Assembly (NCBI GenBank): GCA_944386135.1 | Contig: CALWZW010000006.1 | Span: 1-58,750, forward strand | Reading direction: 5' to 3' | DNA: 58,750 nucleotides | DNA from: an uncultured Clostridia bacterium | GTDB lineage: Bacteria > Bacillota > Clostridia > TANB77 > CAG-508 | In this document: piece after piece, positions 8,113 to 18,165 of the stretch | Position numbering within the stretch: position 1 is the first letter of the stretch | Layout: each line of letters starts with the position of its first letter | The notes under the pieces: model-generated | The model's input: only the letters and a program-made list of their open reading frames with translations | Told to the model about the DNA's origin: nothing | Databases searched by the model: none | Made by a program: the position numbers and the translations under genes

Positions 8113-8542
8113 TATAGCTGCAGAAACTATGCAAGTGTTAAGATATTTTGATAGAAATTTTAGGTCTAAAATATCAAGTGATTTTTTAAAATTGCTAGAA
8201 GAACTATCAGAAGGTTCTAATATAGTTGTAAAAATAGATAAAAATAAGGAATTGAAAGACCAAAATATTTCAGAAGGATGCAAAGATTTAATAGCTATAA
8301 TTTATTATAGATTTATTGCTACAGAAGATGAAAAGAGAGAAATTATAAAAGCGTGGAATAATAATGAAATGTCATATCAAAACATGCTAAGAGAAAAATA
8401 TAATGTAGACAATATTTTTAAAGATAAAACTGATAAAAATACAGATAAACAAAAGATAGAAAATAGTTTGGTAGAAATAAAAAAAGATAGTCTTATAGAA
8501 AAAATAAAAAGATTTCTAAATAAAATATTTAGAAGTAAATAA
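8087..8542 (+). CDS. Hypothetical protein coupled to the preceding gene
   Basis: About 151 residues, hydrophilic and mainly helical, with a very basic C-terminus (LIEKIKRFLNKIFRSK) like that of its upstream partner. ATG 8087 is favoured because AAGGGAG lies 9 bases upstream; ATG 8081 is also possible. It overlaps the end of the preceding gene by 26 bases in another frame. No recognisable domain. rbgA follows after about 20 bases, so these two unknown genes could belong to the rbgA-mrnC transcript. Confidence 0.5.
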   Translation: MNNQLEISNIAAETMQVLRYFDRNFRSKISSDFLKLLEELSEGSNIVVKIDKNKELKDQNISEGCKDLIAIIYYRFIATEDEKREIIKAWNNNEMSYQNMLREKYNVDNIFKDKTDKNTDKQKIENSLVEIKKDSLIEKIKRFLNKIFRSK

Positions 8543-8561
8543 TTATAAAGGAAGTGAAGTC

Positions 8562-9465
8562 ATGGATAATAAAGAACTATCAAAAATTAATATAAATTGG
8601 TACCCAGGTCACATGGCAAAGACGAAAAGAGAAATACAAGAAGATTTAAAATTAATTGATGTAGTAATAGAAGTATTAGATGCAAGGATACCTAAGTCTA
8701 GTCAAAATCCAGATATAAAAAAAATTATTAATGGAAAAAAGAAAATAATACTTTTGAACAAATGTGACTTAGCAGATGAAAAAGAAACAAAAAAATGGCA
8801 AGAATATTTTAAAAAGCAAAAACAAGAAGCAGTTTCAGTTAATTTGAATCAGGGAAAAGGAATAAATGATGTAATAAATAAAATCCAAGAAATAATGAAA
8901 GAAGAAATAGAAGAATATGAAAGAAAAGGAAGAACAGGAAAAATTATTAGAGTACTAGTTCTTGGTATTCCAAATGTTGGAAAGTCATCTTTTATTAATC
9001 GAGCTTCAAAGAAAAACATAACAAAAGTACGGAAACAAACCAGGAGTTACTACAAAAAAACAATGGATAAGAATTGCAAAAAATATAGAAATGTTAGATA
9101 CACCTGGTATGCTTTGGCCTAGATTTGAAAGTGAGGAAGTAGGACTTAATCTTGCATTTACAGGAACAATTAAAGATGAAATTTTAGATAGAGAAGAAAT
9201 TGCGTTTTATTTATTAAAATACCTAATAAATAATTATTTAAAACTACTTACTGAGAAATATAAACTTAATGAAGAAAAAATAAAAGAAAATCTAAGTACT
9301 TGTGAAGATGAAAATCAAGTTATATTAGAAGTAATGGAACAAATCGGAAAAAATAGAGGAGCATTAATTTCTGGAGGAAGAGTTGATAATAAAAAAGTTT
9401 CTAATATACTATTACAGGATTTTAGAGATGGAAGAATCGGAAAAATAACATTAGAAAAAATTTAG
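8562..9465 (+). CDS. rbgA: Ribosome biogenesis GTPase RbgA (YlqF), with CGG +1 frameshift
   Basis: Circularly permuted GTPase needed for late 50S assembly. Visible motifs: NWYPGHMAKTKREI at the N-terminus, G4 LLNKCDL at about 65, P-loop GIPNVGKSSFIN at about 134. The frame then reaches CGG at 9030 and ordinary translation gives KVRKQTRSYY, destroying the switch region. Skipping the C gives KVGNKPGVTTKKQW followed by G3 LDTPGMLWPRF, matching family order; total length about 300 residues, normal for RbgA. The C-terminal ANTAR-like part is intact. RBS AAGGAAGTGA. mrnC follows. Confidence 0.92.
9030..9032 (+). other. CGG +1 shift site in rbgA
   Basis: GTA then CGG then AAA in the zero frame; skipping the C gives GGA (Gly) and restores the conserved GNKPGVT switch motif. 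Confidence 0.9.
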
Positions 9466-9492
9466 AACTAAAATAAGAAAGGAAATACTAAA

Positions 9493-9870
9493 TTGGAAGA
9501 ACTAGAAAAAAGAATAAATGAACTATCACCACTTACATGGGCTTATGTTGGAGATGCAGTATATGAATTATATATAAGAGAAAATTTAGTAAATAAAACA
9601 AAACTTAAGCCACACAAATTGCACCTAGAGAGTATAAAATATGTAAAAGCCTCAGCACAAGCGACAATATTACATAGAATAGAAGAAGAATTAACAGAAG
9701 AAGAAAAAGAGATTGTAAGAAGAACAAGAAATACTAAAAATCATCATTTACCAAAAAATGCAGAAGTAAATGAATATATGTATTCAACAGCATTTGAAGG
9801 ATTAATAGGATATCTTTATTTAACAAAGCAAGATGAAAGACTAAAAGAAATATTAGAAAAATGCATATAA
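9493..9870 (+). CDS. mrnC: Mini-ribonuclease 3 (23S rRNA maturation)
   Basis: 125 residues starting at TTG 9493 after GAAAGGAAA. It has the RNase III catalytic fold without a dsRNA-binding domain: LTWAYVGDAVYELYIRE at about 14-30, with the catalytic Asp in GDAVYE, and the C-terminal STAFEGLIGYLYL helix with catalytic Glu. Mini-III trims 23S rRNA precursor ends. It follows rbgA, so both genes for large-subunit maturation lie together. A strong hairpin at 9911-9957 ends the transcript. Confidence 0.93.
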   Translation: MEELEKRINELSPLTWAYVGDAVYELYIRENLVNKTKLKPHKLHLESIKYVKASAQATILHRIEEELTEEEKEIVRRTRNTKNHHLPKNAEVNEYMYSTAFEGLIGYLYLTKQDERLKEILEKCI

Positions 9871-9910
9871 AATAAGTAAAATACTTAAAAAATGTTTATA
9901 CCAGCAAAAA

Positions 9911-9957
9911 ACGAGGAACGGCGGGTGCACATAATGCAACACCACGCCGTTCCTCGT
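9911..9957. terminator. GC-rich hairpin between convergent genes
   Basis: ACGAGGAACGGCG (9911-9923) pairs with CGCCGTTCCTCGT (9945-9957), with a further short stem inside. It lies between mrnC and the opposite-strand WG-repeat gene, and is much more GC-rich than native hairpins here, so it may have arrived with that gene. Confidence 0.6.
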
Positions 9958-9972
9958 AATAAGAGCTAATTA

Positions 9973-10965
9973 TTAAGCTAATAATGATTCTTTAATTTTT
10001 TGTAGTTCACTTTCAGGAATTGTGATTTCCTTTCCGGTATAATCTATTACGGACCAGGTACCGCCACCGAGATATCTTGCATTGGGATAATGAATAGAGT
10101 CAATCCCAAGCTCTGCATCGTAAATAAACCTCCTAGAAAATCTTCCGTCAGTTGTGATATAACCAGACTCGTATTTTCCATTGTCGATTACCACGATGTA
10201 GTCGGAAAATGGAAGAAACTGCTTCACCATTTCGACTTTGCGAGAATTATCTACCATTTTCGAAATGGTAAATGTGTTAACTCCTGTTTTGTTTATCCAG
10301 GAGCAACCTGAGACTAATTCGTATCCTTTCTTGTCTACTAATTTGCAATTAGACTCGGATATTTTGACACTATTCCAAGGACCCCTTCGACAAATACCTC
10401 CCTCGAAGACGATAGCAAAATCATCTTCAAAATAGGATTCTAACAAGTATTTGACTTCAAGGACTAGAATTCCATTAGAAGAAATCATGCCCCATTTATG
10501 ATTAAGACAAACAGGAGCAAATCCACCTCTAAAAGGACCAACCTCATCATACTCTGGCTTAATTTGAGTTTTGCCAGTTTTTACGTTGACAAAGCCCCAC
10601 TTTCTGTTAATTGAAACAGGAATTAATCCTTCACTAAGCTTATCAAGGTGAATACCTTCAAAACAAAAGTCGACAGCCACAGTTCCGTCATGTCTGACTA
10701 GCCCATAAAGCCCATTTTTCCTCAAATTGAAAAATTCTTCATTTCCAATCTGAATAGTATTATTGATATGATACTCGGTATTATATATCACAGGAATAAC
10801 GATTTTTCCGTTATTATCGGCAAAACCAAGTTTGCCGTCAAGCTCAACAGGGTATAACCCATATCGAGCTTCACCTATCCAATCGTATCCTTGAGAATCT
10901 ACAACACCATTTTTCCGAAAATGATACCTCCTAACTACATCAAAATTTTTTTCGTTACTTGCCAT
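9973..10965 (-). CDS. WG-repeat protein with foreign-looking codon use
   Basis: 330 residues made of WG-type repeats with recurring GLYPVELDGKLGFADNNGKI, GLYGLVRHDGTVAV, LIPVSINRKWGFVNVKTGK and APVCLNHKWGMISSNG units. There is no signal peptide or membrane segment, so it is probably cytoplasmic; WG repeats are likely ligand- or protein-binding, specific role unknown. The start is ATG 10965 with AAAGGAG upstream. Codon use is richer in G/C and in CGN arginine codons than in neighbouring genes, and it contains an ordinary in-frame CGG (10917-10915, Arg17). A +1 shift there would stop within six codons. These features suggest recent transfer. Confidence 0.75.
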   Translation of the reverse strand: MASNEKNFDVVRRYHFRKNGVVDSQGYDWIGEARYGLYPVELDGKLGFADNNGKIVIPVIYNTEYHINNTIQIGNEEFFNLRKNGLYGLVRHDGTVAVDFCFEGIHLDKLSEGLIPVSINRKWGFVNVKTGKTQIKPEYDEVGPFRGGFAPVCLNHKWGMISSNGILVLEVKYLLESYFEDDFAIVFEGGICRRGPWNSVKISESNCKLVDKKGYELVSGCSWINKTGVNTFTISKMVDNSRKVEMVKQFLPFSDYIVVIDNGKYESGYITTDGRFSRRFIYDAELGIDSIHYPNARYLGGGTWSVIDYTGKEITIPESELQKIKESLLA

Positions 10966-11050
10966 AAACTAACTCCTTTCAAAAAAGTTGCTAATTGGCG
11001 AACTATAATATATTATATAACAAATTTACATAAACTTCAATACTAAAAAA

Positions 11051-11156
11051 TGCCTGCCAATGGGGACGGTTCTAAATGGCAGATTTTAGATAGAAAAATT
11101 TTAATAAATTAAAGATTAAAAAATCTGCCATTTAGAACCGTCCCCATTGGCAGGCA
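11051..11156. repeat. Long palindromic repeat, GGGACGGTTCT family, copy 1
   Basis: Perfect 37-bp arms (11051-11087 and 11120-11156) around a 32-bp AT-rich loop. Each arm itself contains a short inverted pair (TGCCA and TGGCA) around the core GGGGACGGTTCT. The stretch from 10966 to 11458 holds no gene; besides this repeat it has short terminator-like hairpins near 11166-11184 and 11203-11229. Confidence 0.85.
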
Positions 11157-11458
11157 AAACAAAAAAGGAGCCTTCGCTCCTTCTATAAAATTCTTAATGG
11201 TGACCCCTCCCTAATTGAGAGGCTTTTTTTCTTGATTTATCAACATTTTGTTTAAAATGTGTGCAATTTTGTGTTGCAAAAATCAAAAAAATTCTGTTTT
11301 TAAAAACTTCAATTACTCAGACTTTAATTTTATAAATCAATCATGTGCTTACATTTTATAATATTTTTAATCTCTTTTCTAAAATGAAATTTAGTCTGAA
11401 TTTTATTAATTTAATTATCTAATCAATATAATGTTTTTTTTATTATTAATATATTTAA

Positions 11459-12646
11459 TTAATTTGCTAACCAATTAGCTATATCGTATATTTGTATTCC
11501 TTCATATTGATAATCTTCGTGTTTTGTTCTTGCTATTATTATCTTTGGATATGCATCTTTTATTTGTAATAATGGCTCGGCTTCTCTTTTCAAAGTCTTT
11601 TCATACTCTATATTATCTGAAACCTGAATATAAATTTTTTCATTTCTTTTTAGTGCTATAAAATCCACTTCTTTATTATATAACATCCCTGTATATACTT
11701 CATAACCCCTTCTTAGTAATTCGATTGCGACAATATTTTCATATATCCTACCATAATCTAAAGATTTTGTGCCTAAGCGAGCATATCTAAATGCATGATC
11801 ACATAAATAATATTTTTCATCACTATTTAAATATTTTTTTCCTTTTATGTCATATCTACTCATTTTATAAAAGGCAAATGCCTCACATAAATATTCAATA
11901 TAATTACCAACTGTTTTATGGTTTGTTTCCAAATTAATATTATTTAATGAATTTGCAACATTTCTTAAAGATGTTCTATTAGATATATTATCCATTAGAA
12001 AATCATTTAATGAACTCATTAGTTTCTCATCTTTTATCTTGTTTCTTTCAAAAATATCTCTAACTATTAGAGTGTTATATATATCATTTAAGTAATCATA
12101 TTTTTTATCTATTGAATTATATAAATATGAACCTGACATTCCGCCTTCCATTACATACTTATCGAATGCTTTATCTATATCTTCATATTGAAAATATTCA
12201 AGATATTCTTTAAACGAAAATGGATAAACTTCAATTTCAAATGTTCTTCCAGTAAATAATGTAGCTAAATCACTACTTAATAAAAAAGCATTAGAGCCAG
12301 TTATATATATGTCATATTTTTCTTCTGCGTGTAAACTATTTATAGTCTTTTCAAAACCTTCACACATTTGCACTTCATCAATTAATACAAAATTATTCAT
12401 TTCTTTTTTATATCTTTGTGTTATGTAATCATTCAATTTATGATATTCTTTTAAGTACTCAAAATCTAATGAGTTATAATTTATATCAATTATATTGTAA
12501 TTTTTTACATTATTTTTTATATATTCTTTAAAAAGTTCTAATAATTTAGATTTTCCACTTCTTCTAACTCCTGTGATAACTTTTATATCAGGAGTCCCCA
12601 TTACTTCTATTAAAGTATCAAGATAATTTCTTTCTATTAATTTCAT
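11459..12646 (-). CDS. AAA-family ATPase with DUF4143 domain
   Basis: 395 residues. Walker A GVRRSGKSKLL at about 25-35, Walker B FVLIDEVQM at about 88-96, sensor-like TGSNAFLLS at about 117-125 and FTGRTFEIEVYPFSFKEYLEYF define the AAA_14 domain. The C-terminal part (KYYLCDHAFRYARLG, VAIELLRRGYEVY, KEVDFIA) is the DUF4143 PD-(D/E)XK-like domain. These are common accessory ATPases of unclear role, often in variable regions. The start is ATG 12646 near a weak purine-rich site. It sits alone between the repeat copy 1 and the tRNA gene. Confidence 0.88.
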   Translation of the reverse strand: MKLIERNYLDTLIEVMGTPDIKVITGVRRSGKSKLLELFKEYIKNNVKNYNIIDINYNSLDFEYLKEYHKLNDYITQRYKKEMNNFVLIDEVQMCEGFEKTINSLHAEEKYDIYITGSNAFLLSSDLATLFTGRTFEIEVYPFSFKEYLEYFQYEDIDKAFDKYVMEGGMSGSYLYNSIDKKYDYLNDIYNTLIVRDIFERNKIKDEKLMSSLNDFLMDNISNRTSLRNVANSLNNINLETNHKTVGNYIEYLCEAFAFYKMSRYDIKGKKYLNSDEKYYLCDHAFRYARLGTKSLDYGRIYENIVAIELLRRGYEVYTGMLYNKEVDFIALKRNEKIYIQVSDNIEYEKTLKREAEPLLQIKDAYPKIIIARTKHEDYQYEGIQIYDIANWLAN

Positions 12647-12674
12647 ATTTTCACCTCATAAAGATTATATCATA

Positions 12675-12715
12675 TCACTTCCCAAAAATCAAATATTTTT
12701 GAAAATGGGAAGTGA
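12675..12715. repeat. Inverted repeat upstream of the ATPase gene
   Basis: TCACTTCCCA (12675-12684) and TGGGAAGTGA (12706-12715) with further AT-rich internal pairing. It lies just upstream of the minus-strand ATPase gene and may be an operator or attenuator for it. Confidence 0.4.
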
Positions 12716-12851
12716 CAATTTTTATTATGTGACTTTCCTAAACTTTAAAAAACAAAAAAATGAGTAAGTCTTAAACTTCACTTGTTTAGGCAAATACAAC
12801 GTTTTGAAAAACAATAAAAAAGATGAAAAAGGTTAACTTTTTCATCTAAAG

Positions 12852-12926
12852 TGGTGACCCGTACGGGAATCGAACCCATGATTCCACCTTGAGAGGGTGG
12901 CGTCTTAACCGCTTGACCAACGGGCC
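12852..12926 (-). tRNA. tRNA-Glu(CTC), CCA encoded
   Basis: The minus strand folds as a complete cloverleaf: acceptor GGCCCGT with ACGGGTC, D-arm TTGGTCAAGCGGTTAAGAC, anticodon stem CCACC/GGTGG with 7-nt loop CTCTCAA (anticodon CTC for GAG), and T-arm GGGTTCGATTCCC. The CCA end is encoded at 12854-12852. The anticodon loop is the normal seven bases, so this is not a candidate for quadruplet decoding. Confidence 0.93.
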
Positions 12927-13044
12927 AAAAACTATACTTATTTTAACACAAAAGAATTAGAGATGTCAAGAAATAAATAAGCAAAAAATTAAAAGGTTAA
13001 AATATATTAAAAAGCAAAAAAATTAAAAAATTTAGCAAAAACTA

Positions 13045-13071
13045 TTGACAAGTGCTAGAAAAAGTTATAAT
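13045..13071 (+). promoter_or_regulatory. Promoter of the hrcA heat-shock operon
   Basis: TTGACA at 13045-13050 and TATAAT at 13066-13071 (15-bp spacer), directly upstream of the CIRCE element and hrcA. Confidence 0.6.
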
Positions 13072-13074
13072 ATA

Positions 13075-13101
13075 TTAGCAGTCGAAGATATTGAGTGCTA
13101 A
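13075..13101 (+). promoter_or_regulatory. CIRCE operator (HrcA binding site)
   Basis: TTAGCAGTC, nine-base spacer, GAGTGCTAA. This matches the CIRCE inverted repeat TTAGCACTC-N9-GAGTGCTAA with one mismatch in the left arm. Located between promoter and hrcA start, it indicates autorepression by HrcA and heat induction of the operon. Confidence 0.92.
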
Positions 13102-13115
13102 TGGAGGCAAAAGAT

Positions 13116-14138
13116 ATGTTAGATGAGCGTAAAAGAAAAATACTTAAGGAGATAGTTGACGAATATATTGATACAGCAGAACCGGTAAGTTCAGCTATAA
13201 TAGTAGAAAAATATGAAAATAATATAAGTTCAGCAACCGTTAGAAATGATATGGCAGAACTTGAAAAAGCAGGATATTTAGAGAAAACACATACATCAAG
13301 TGGGCGTGTTCCTTCTGCAAAAGGTTATAGACTATATGTAGATGAATTACTAAAATATGACAACATTAGTTTAGAAGAAATAAAATATATACAAGAAAAA
13401 CTTGAAAGTAAAGCTAATAGTATAGAAGAGCTTACTAAGATTGCAACAACTACGCTTTCAGAGATAACTCATTATACGACTGTAAGTATAGGACCAAAAA
13501 CAACAGGACAAATTATTGAAGAAATAAAATTTGTACTTCTTGGAAGCCGTATGCTTATGGGAATAATAGTAACTGATACAGGACTTGTCAGAGAAACAAT
13601 AATAAAATTTGATGAAGATGTTACTGAAGAACAAGTTGAAACTTTAAATTATTTCTTTAATACTAAATTAAAAGGTGAACCTATAGAAAGAATAGATGCT
13701 TCTTTAGAACAATATATTTTTAGAGAACTTAAATGTAGCATAAATATAATAAAACCTATTATAGAACAGATGAAAAAATTAATTGACGACGAAGAAAAAA
13801 TATATTTAGAGGGAGCAAATAAATCTTTTGAACTTCCAGAATTTAAGAGCTTAGAACTTGCAAAGAATTTTGTAAATCTTTTAGATACAAAAGAAGTAAT
13901 GCTAGATATTTTAAATACAGGATTTGCAGAAGATATTCAAATATATATTGGAGATGAAAATGACAATGAAGATTTAAAAGATTTTAGTATAGTAACTTTT
14001 AAACATTCAGTTGGTGATAAAGATTTAGGAACTATAGGAATTATAGGACCTAGAAGAATGAATTACTCAAAAGTAATTTCAGTAATGAAATATATTAGCA
14101 AAAAACTTAATGAAGATTTTGAGCAAAATAATAAATAA
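13116..14138 (+). CDS. hrcA: Heat-inducible transcription repressor HrcA
   Basis: About 340 residues. The N-terminal winged helix is typical (LDERKRKILKEIVDEYIDTA, SSATVRNDMAELEKAGYLEK, THTSSGRVPSAKGYRLYVD), followed by the GAF-like and insertion domains and the C-terminal IGIIGPRRMNYSKVISVMKY motif. HrcA binds CIRCE and is activated by GroEL. ATG 13116 is chosen because GGAGG lies 7 bases upstream at 13104-13108. First gene of hrcA-grpE-dnaK-dnaJ. Confidence 0.96.
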   Translation: MLDERKRKILKEIVDEYIDTAEPVSSAIIVEKYENNISSATVRNDMAELEKAGYLEKTHTSSGRVPSAKGYRLYVDELLKYDNISLEEIKYIQEKLESKANSIEELTKIATTTLSEITHYTTVSIGPKTTGQIIEEIKFVLLGSRMLMGIIVTDTGLVRETIIKFDEDVTEEQVETLNYFFNTKLKGEPIERIDASLEQYIFRELKCSINIIKPIIEQMKKLIDDEEKIYLEGANKSFELPEFKSLELAKNFVNLLDTKEVMLDILNTGFAEDIQIYIGDENDNEDLKDFSIVTFKHSVGDKDLGTIGIIGPRRMNYSKVISVMKYISKKLNEDFEQNNK

Positions 14139-14161
14139 AATAGCTAGAATGGAGGAAAACT

Positions 14162-14671
14162 ATGGAAGATAACAAAGAAAAGCAAGAAGAGATAAAAGAA
14201 GAAAATGAAAAAGAAGAAAACACAGAGATAAATGCAGACATGATTAAACTTAAGGAAGATCTTGATAATACAACAGATAGACTAAAAAGACTTATGGCAG
14301 AATTTGATAACTTCAAAAAAAGAAATGCAAAGGAAAGAGATATTTTATACAATTCTATTTTAGGAGATGTTATAAATAGGCTTTTACCAGTACTAGATAA
14401 TCTTGAAAAAGCAGCAAGTGTTGAAACTACAGATACTAATTACAAACAAGGAATAGATTTAGTACTAAAGCAATATATTGATGTGCTTTCTTCTTTTGGA
14501 GTAAAAGAAATTGAAAGTATTGGAAAAACCTTTGACCCTGAACTTCACGAAGCAGTTAGCAATGTACAAGATGAAAATTTGGGAGAAAAAGAAATAAAAG
14601 AAGAATATAGAAAAGGATATAAACTTGGGGATAGGGTTATTAGACATGCAATGGTTGTAGTCGCCAATTAA
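14162..14671 (+). CDS. grpE: Nucleotide exchange factor GrpE
   Basis: 169 residues. A Glu/Lys-rich disordered N-terminus precedes the long dimerisation helix (LKEDLDNTTDRLKRLMAEFD NF), then the GrpE signature in the beta domain (GIDLVLKQYIDVLSSFGVKE, FDPELHEAVSNVQDE, GYKLGDRVIRHAMVVV). It releases ADP from DnaK. RBS ATGGAGGAAA lies just before ATG 14162, 20 bases after hrcA. Followed by a 215-base gap with a repeat element before dnaK. Confidence 0.95.
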   Translation: MEDNKEKQEEIKEENEKEENTEINADMIKLKEDLDNTTDRLKRLMAEFDNFKKRNAKERDILYNSILGDVINRLLPVLDNLEKAASVETTDTNYKQGIDLVLKQYIDVLSSFGVKEIESIGKTFDPELHEAVSNVQDENLGEKEIKEEYRKGYKLGDRVIRHAMVVVAN

Positions 14672-14689
14672 ACAAATGAAAAACTTCGT

Positions 14690-14785
14690 ACTACTTCGTT
14701 AAAGCATCATAAATAGTCCTCAGCGTACAGCAAGTACGCTTCCGGTTATTTATTCGCTTTGCCTTGTATTACTCGTTTTGATTTG
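14690..14785. repeat. Intergenic repeat of the GTACGC family, copy 1
   Basis: Between grpE and dnaK. It contains TCCTCAGCGTAC, a five-base loop and GTACGCTTCCGGT, a pairing core flanked by longer imperfect pairing. A closely related core (TCCTCGACGTAC, then GTACGCCTCCGGT) lies at 34719-34754 between pyrH and frr. Probably a transcribed hairpin that could tune dnaK expression relative to grpE. Confidence 0.6.
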
Positions 14786-14853
14786 TTCAATATAAATTAT
14801 GTTATTAATTTTTTAAATATATAAAATTGTACAAAAGAATAAAGAGTTTATGA

Positions 14854-16728
<1,875 letters not shown>

Positions 16729-16749
16729 TAACTAGAAATTGGAAATTCA

Positions 16750-16787
16750 GAAATTAGATATTAGAACAATTCTAATATCTAATTTCT
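16750..16787. terminator. Hairpin between dnaK and dnaJ
   Basis: Perfect 18-bp inverted repeat (16750-16767 and 16770-16787) with only a two-base loop, not followed by a clean T-run. It may attenuate read-through into dnaJ or stabilise the upstream mRNA rather than terminate fully. Confidence 0.5.
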
Positions 16788-16820
16788 AACATCTAACTTC
16801 TAGAATGCTAGGAGGCTAAA

Positions 16821-17972
16821 ATGGCAGATAAAAGAGATTATTATGAAGTATTAGGAGTATCGAAAACTGCAACTGACGATGAAATAAAAAAGGCATATAG
16901 ACGACTTGCTAAAAAATATCATCCAGATGCAAATCCAGATAATAAAAAAGAAGCAGAGGCTAAGTTTAAAGAGGTAAATGAAGCCTATGAAACATTATCT
17001 GATAAGCAAAAAAGAGCAGCATATGACCAATTTGGTCATAGTGGACCACAAGGATTTAATGGAGGAGGACCAGGAGGATATTATTCATATTCTACATCTG
17101 GGTTTGATGGATTTGATGGATTTGACATAGACTTAGACGATATTGTTTCTTCAATTTTTGGAGGAGGAAGAAGTAGAAAAAGTTCAAGAACATCAAATGG
17201 TCCAGTAAAAGGTGCTGACTTAAGACACGATATTGAAATTACATTTGAAGAGTCTTATTCAGGAGTAAGAAAACAAATAAATATATATAGGGATGAAGTC
17301 TGTGATATTTGCCATGGAAGTGGAGCAAAACCAGGAAGCAAAGTAGATACATGTTCAATGTGTGGAGGTACAGGACAAATAAGACAAGTACAAACAACTC
17401 TTTTTGGACAAATGCAAACATCAAGAACATGTACAGCGTGTGGTGGAACAGGTAAAATCATAAGAGAAACGTGTGATAATTGTAGAGGTAAAGGAAAAGT
17501 TAGAAAACAAGCAAAAATTAGTGTAAGTATTCCAGCGGGAATTGCTGATGGTCAAACAGTAATACTTAGAAATGAAGGAGCACCTGGGCAAAATGGAGGT
17601 GCTAAAGGAGATTTATACATTGTAGTACATATAAAGCATCATCCTTTGTATGTAAGAAAAGACGATCATGTGTTATGTGATATACCAGTAACTGTGACGC
17701 AAGCAACATTAGGCGCTGAACTTGAAATTCCTATGGTAGATGGAACAAAAGAAAAATTCAAAATACCAGAAGGAACACAAACTGGAACTAAATTCAAAAT
17801 AAAACAAAAAGGATTTAATAGTATAAATAGGAATTATAGAGGAGATTTTATATTTACTGTAATAGTTCAAACTCCAAAGAAACTTACAAAAGAGCAAAGA
17901 GAACTTTTTGAAAAGCTAGCTAAAACTATGAATGAACAGCCACCTGTTAGAAGAAAAGGAATATTCGGATAG
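16821..17972 (+). CDS. dnaJ: Chaperone protein DnaJ (Hsp40)
   Basis: 383 residues. J-domain at 1-70 with HPD in [10 protein letters not shown], Gly/Phe-rich linker (GFDGFDGFD), four zinc repeats at about 145-215 ([32 protein letters not shown]), then the C-terminal client-binding beta domains ([31 protein letters not shown]). It delivers substrates to DnaK and stimulates its ATPase. RBS CTAGGAGG. Followed by a terminator at 17984-18017. Confidence 0.97.
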   Translation: MADKRDYYEVLGVSKTATDDEIKKAYRRLAKKYHPDANPDNKKEAEAKFKEVNEAYETLSDKQKRAAYDQFGHSGPQGFNGGGPGGYYSYSTSGFDGFDGFDIDLDDIVSSIFGGGRSRKSSRTSNGPVKGADLRHDIEITFEESYSGVRKQINIYRDEVCDICHGSGAKPGSKVDTCSMCGGTGQIRQVQTTLFGQMQTSRTCTACGGTGKIIRETCDNCRGKGKVRKQAKISVSIPAGIADGQTVILRNEGAPGQNGGAKGDLYIVVHIKHHPLYVRKDDHVLCDIPVTVTQATLGAELEIPMVDGTKEKFKIPEGTQTGTKFKIKQKGFNSINRNYRGDFIFTVIVQTPKKLTKEQRELFEKLAKTMNEQPPVRRKGIFG

Positions 17973-17983
17973 AAGATAAAAGC

Positions 17984-18017
17984 AAGAGTACAAGTATTTT
18001 AATTTATTTGTACTCTT
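17984..18017 (+). terminator. Terminator after dnaJ
   Basis: AAGAGTACAA (17984-17993) pairs with TTGTACTCTT (18008-18017), followed by ATTTTTATT. Confidence 0.75.
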
Positions 18018-18165
18018 ATTTTTATTATATAAAAAATGTATATATTGGAATTCCGATTTTGTTAACATATACTTTTTATGTTGACATTTGAAAGTTATTA
18101 TGTTATTTTATAATTGTAAGCACAGCTGTAAATCTCAATGTTTGTATAACAAGGAGGTGTACAAA

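Noticed and set aside
12852..12926. The tRNA gene as a frameshifting tRNA
   Set aside because: It is a normal tRNA-Glu(CTC) with a seven-base anticodon loop and would not read CGGN.
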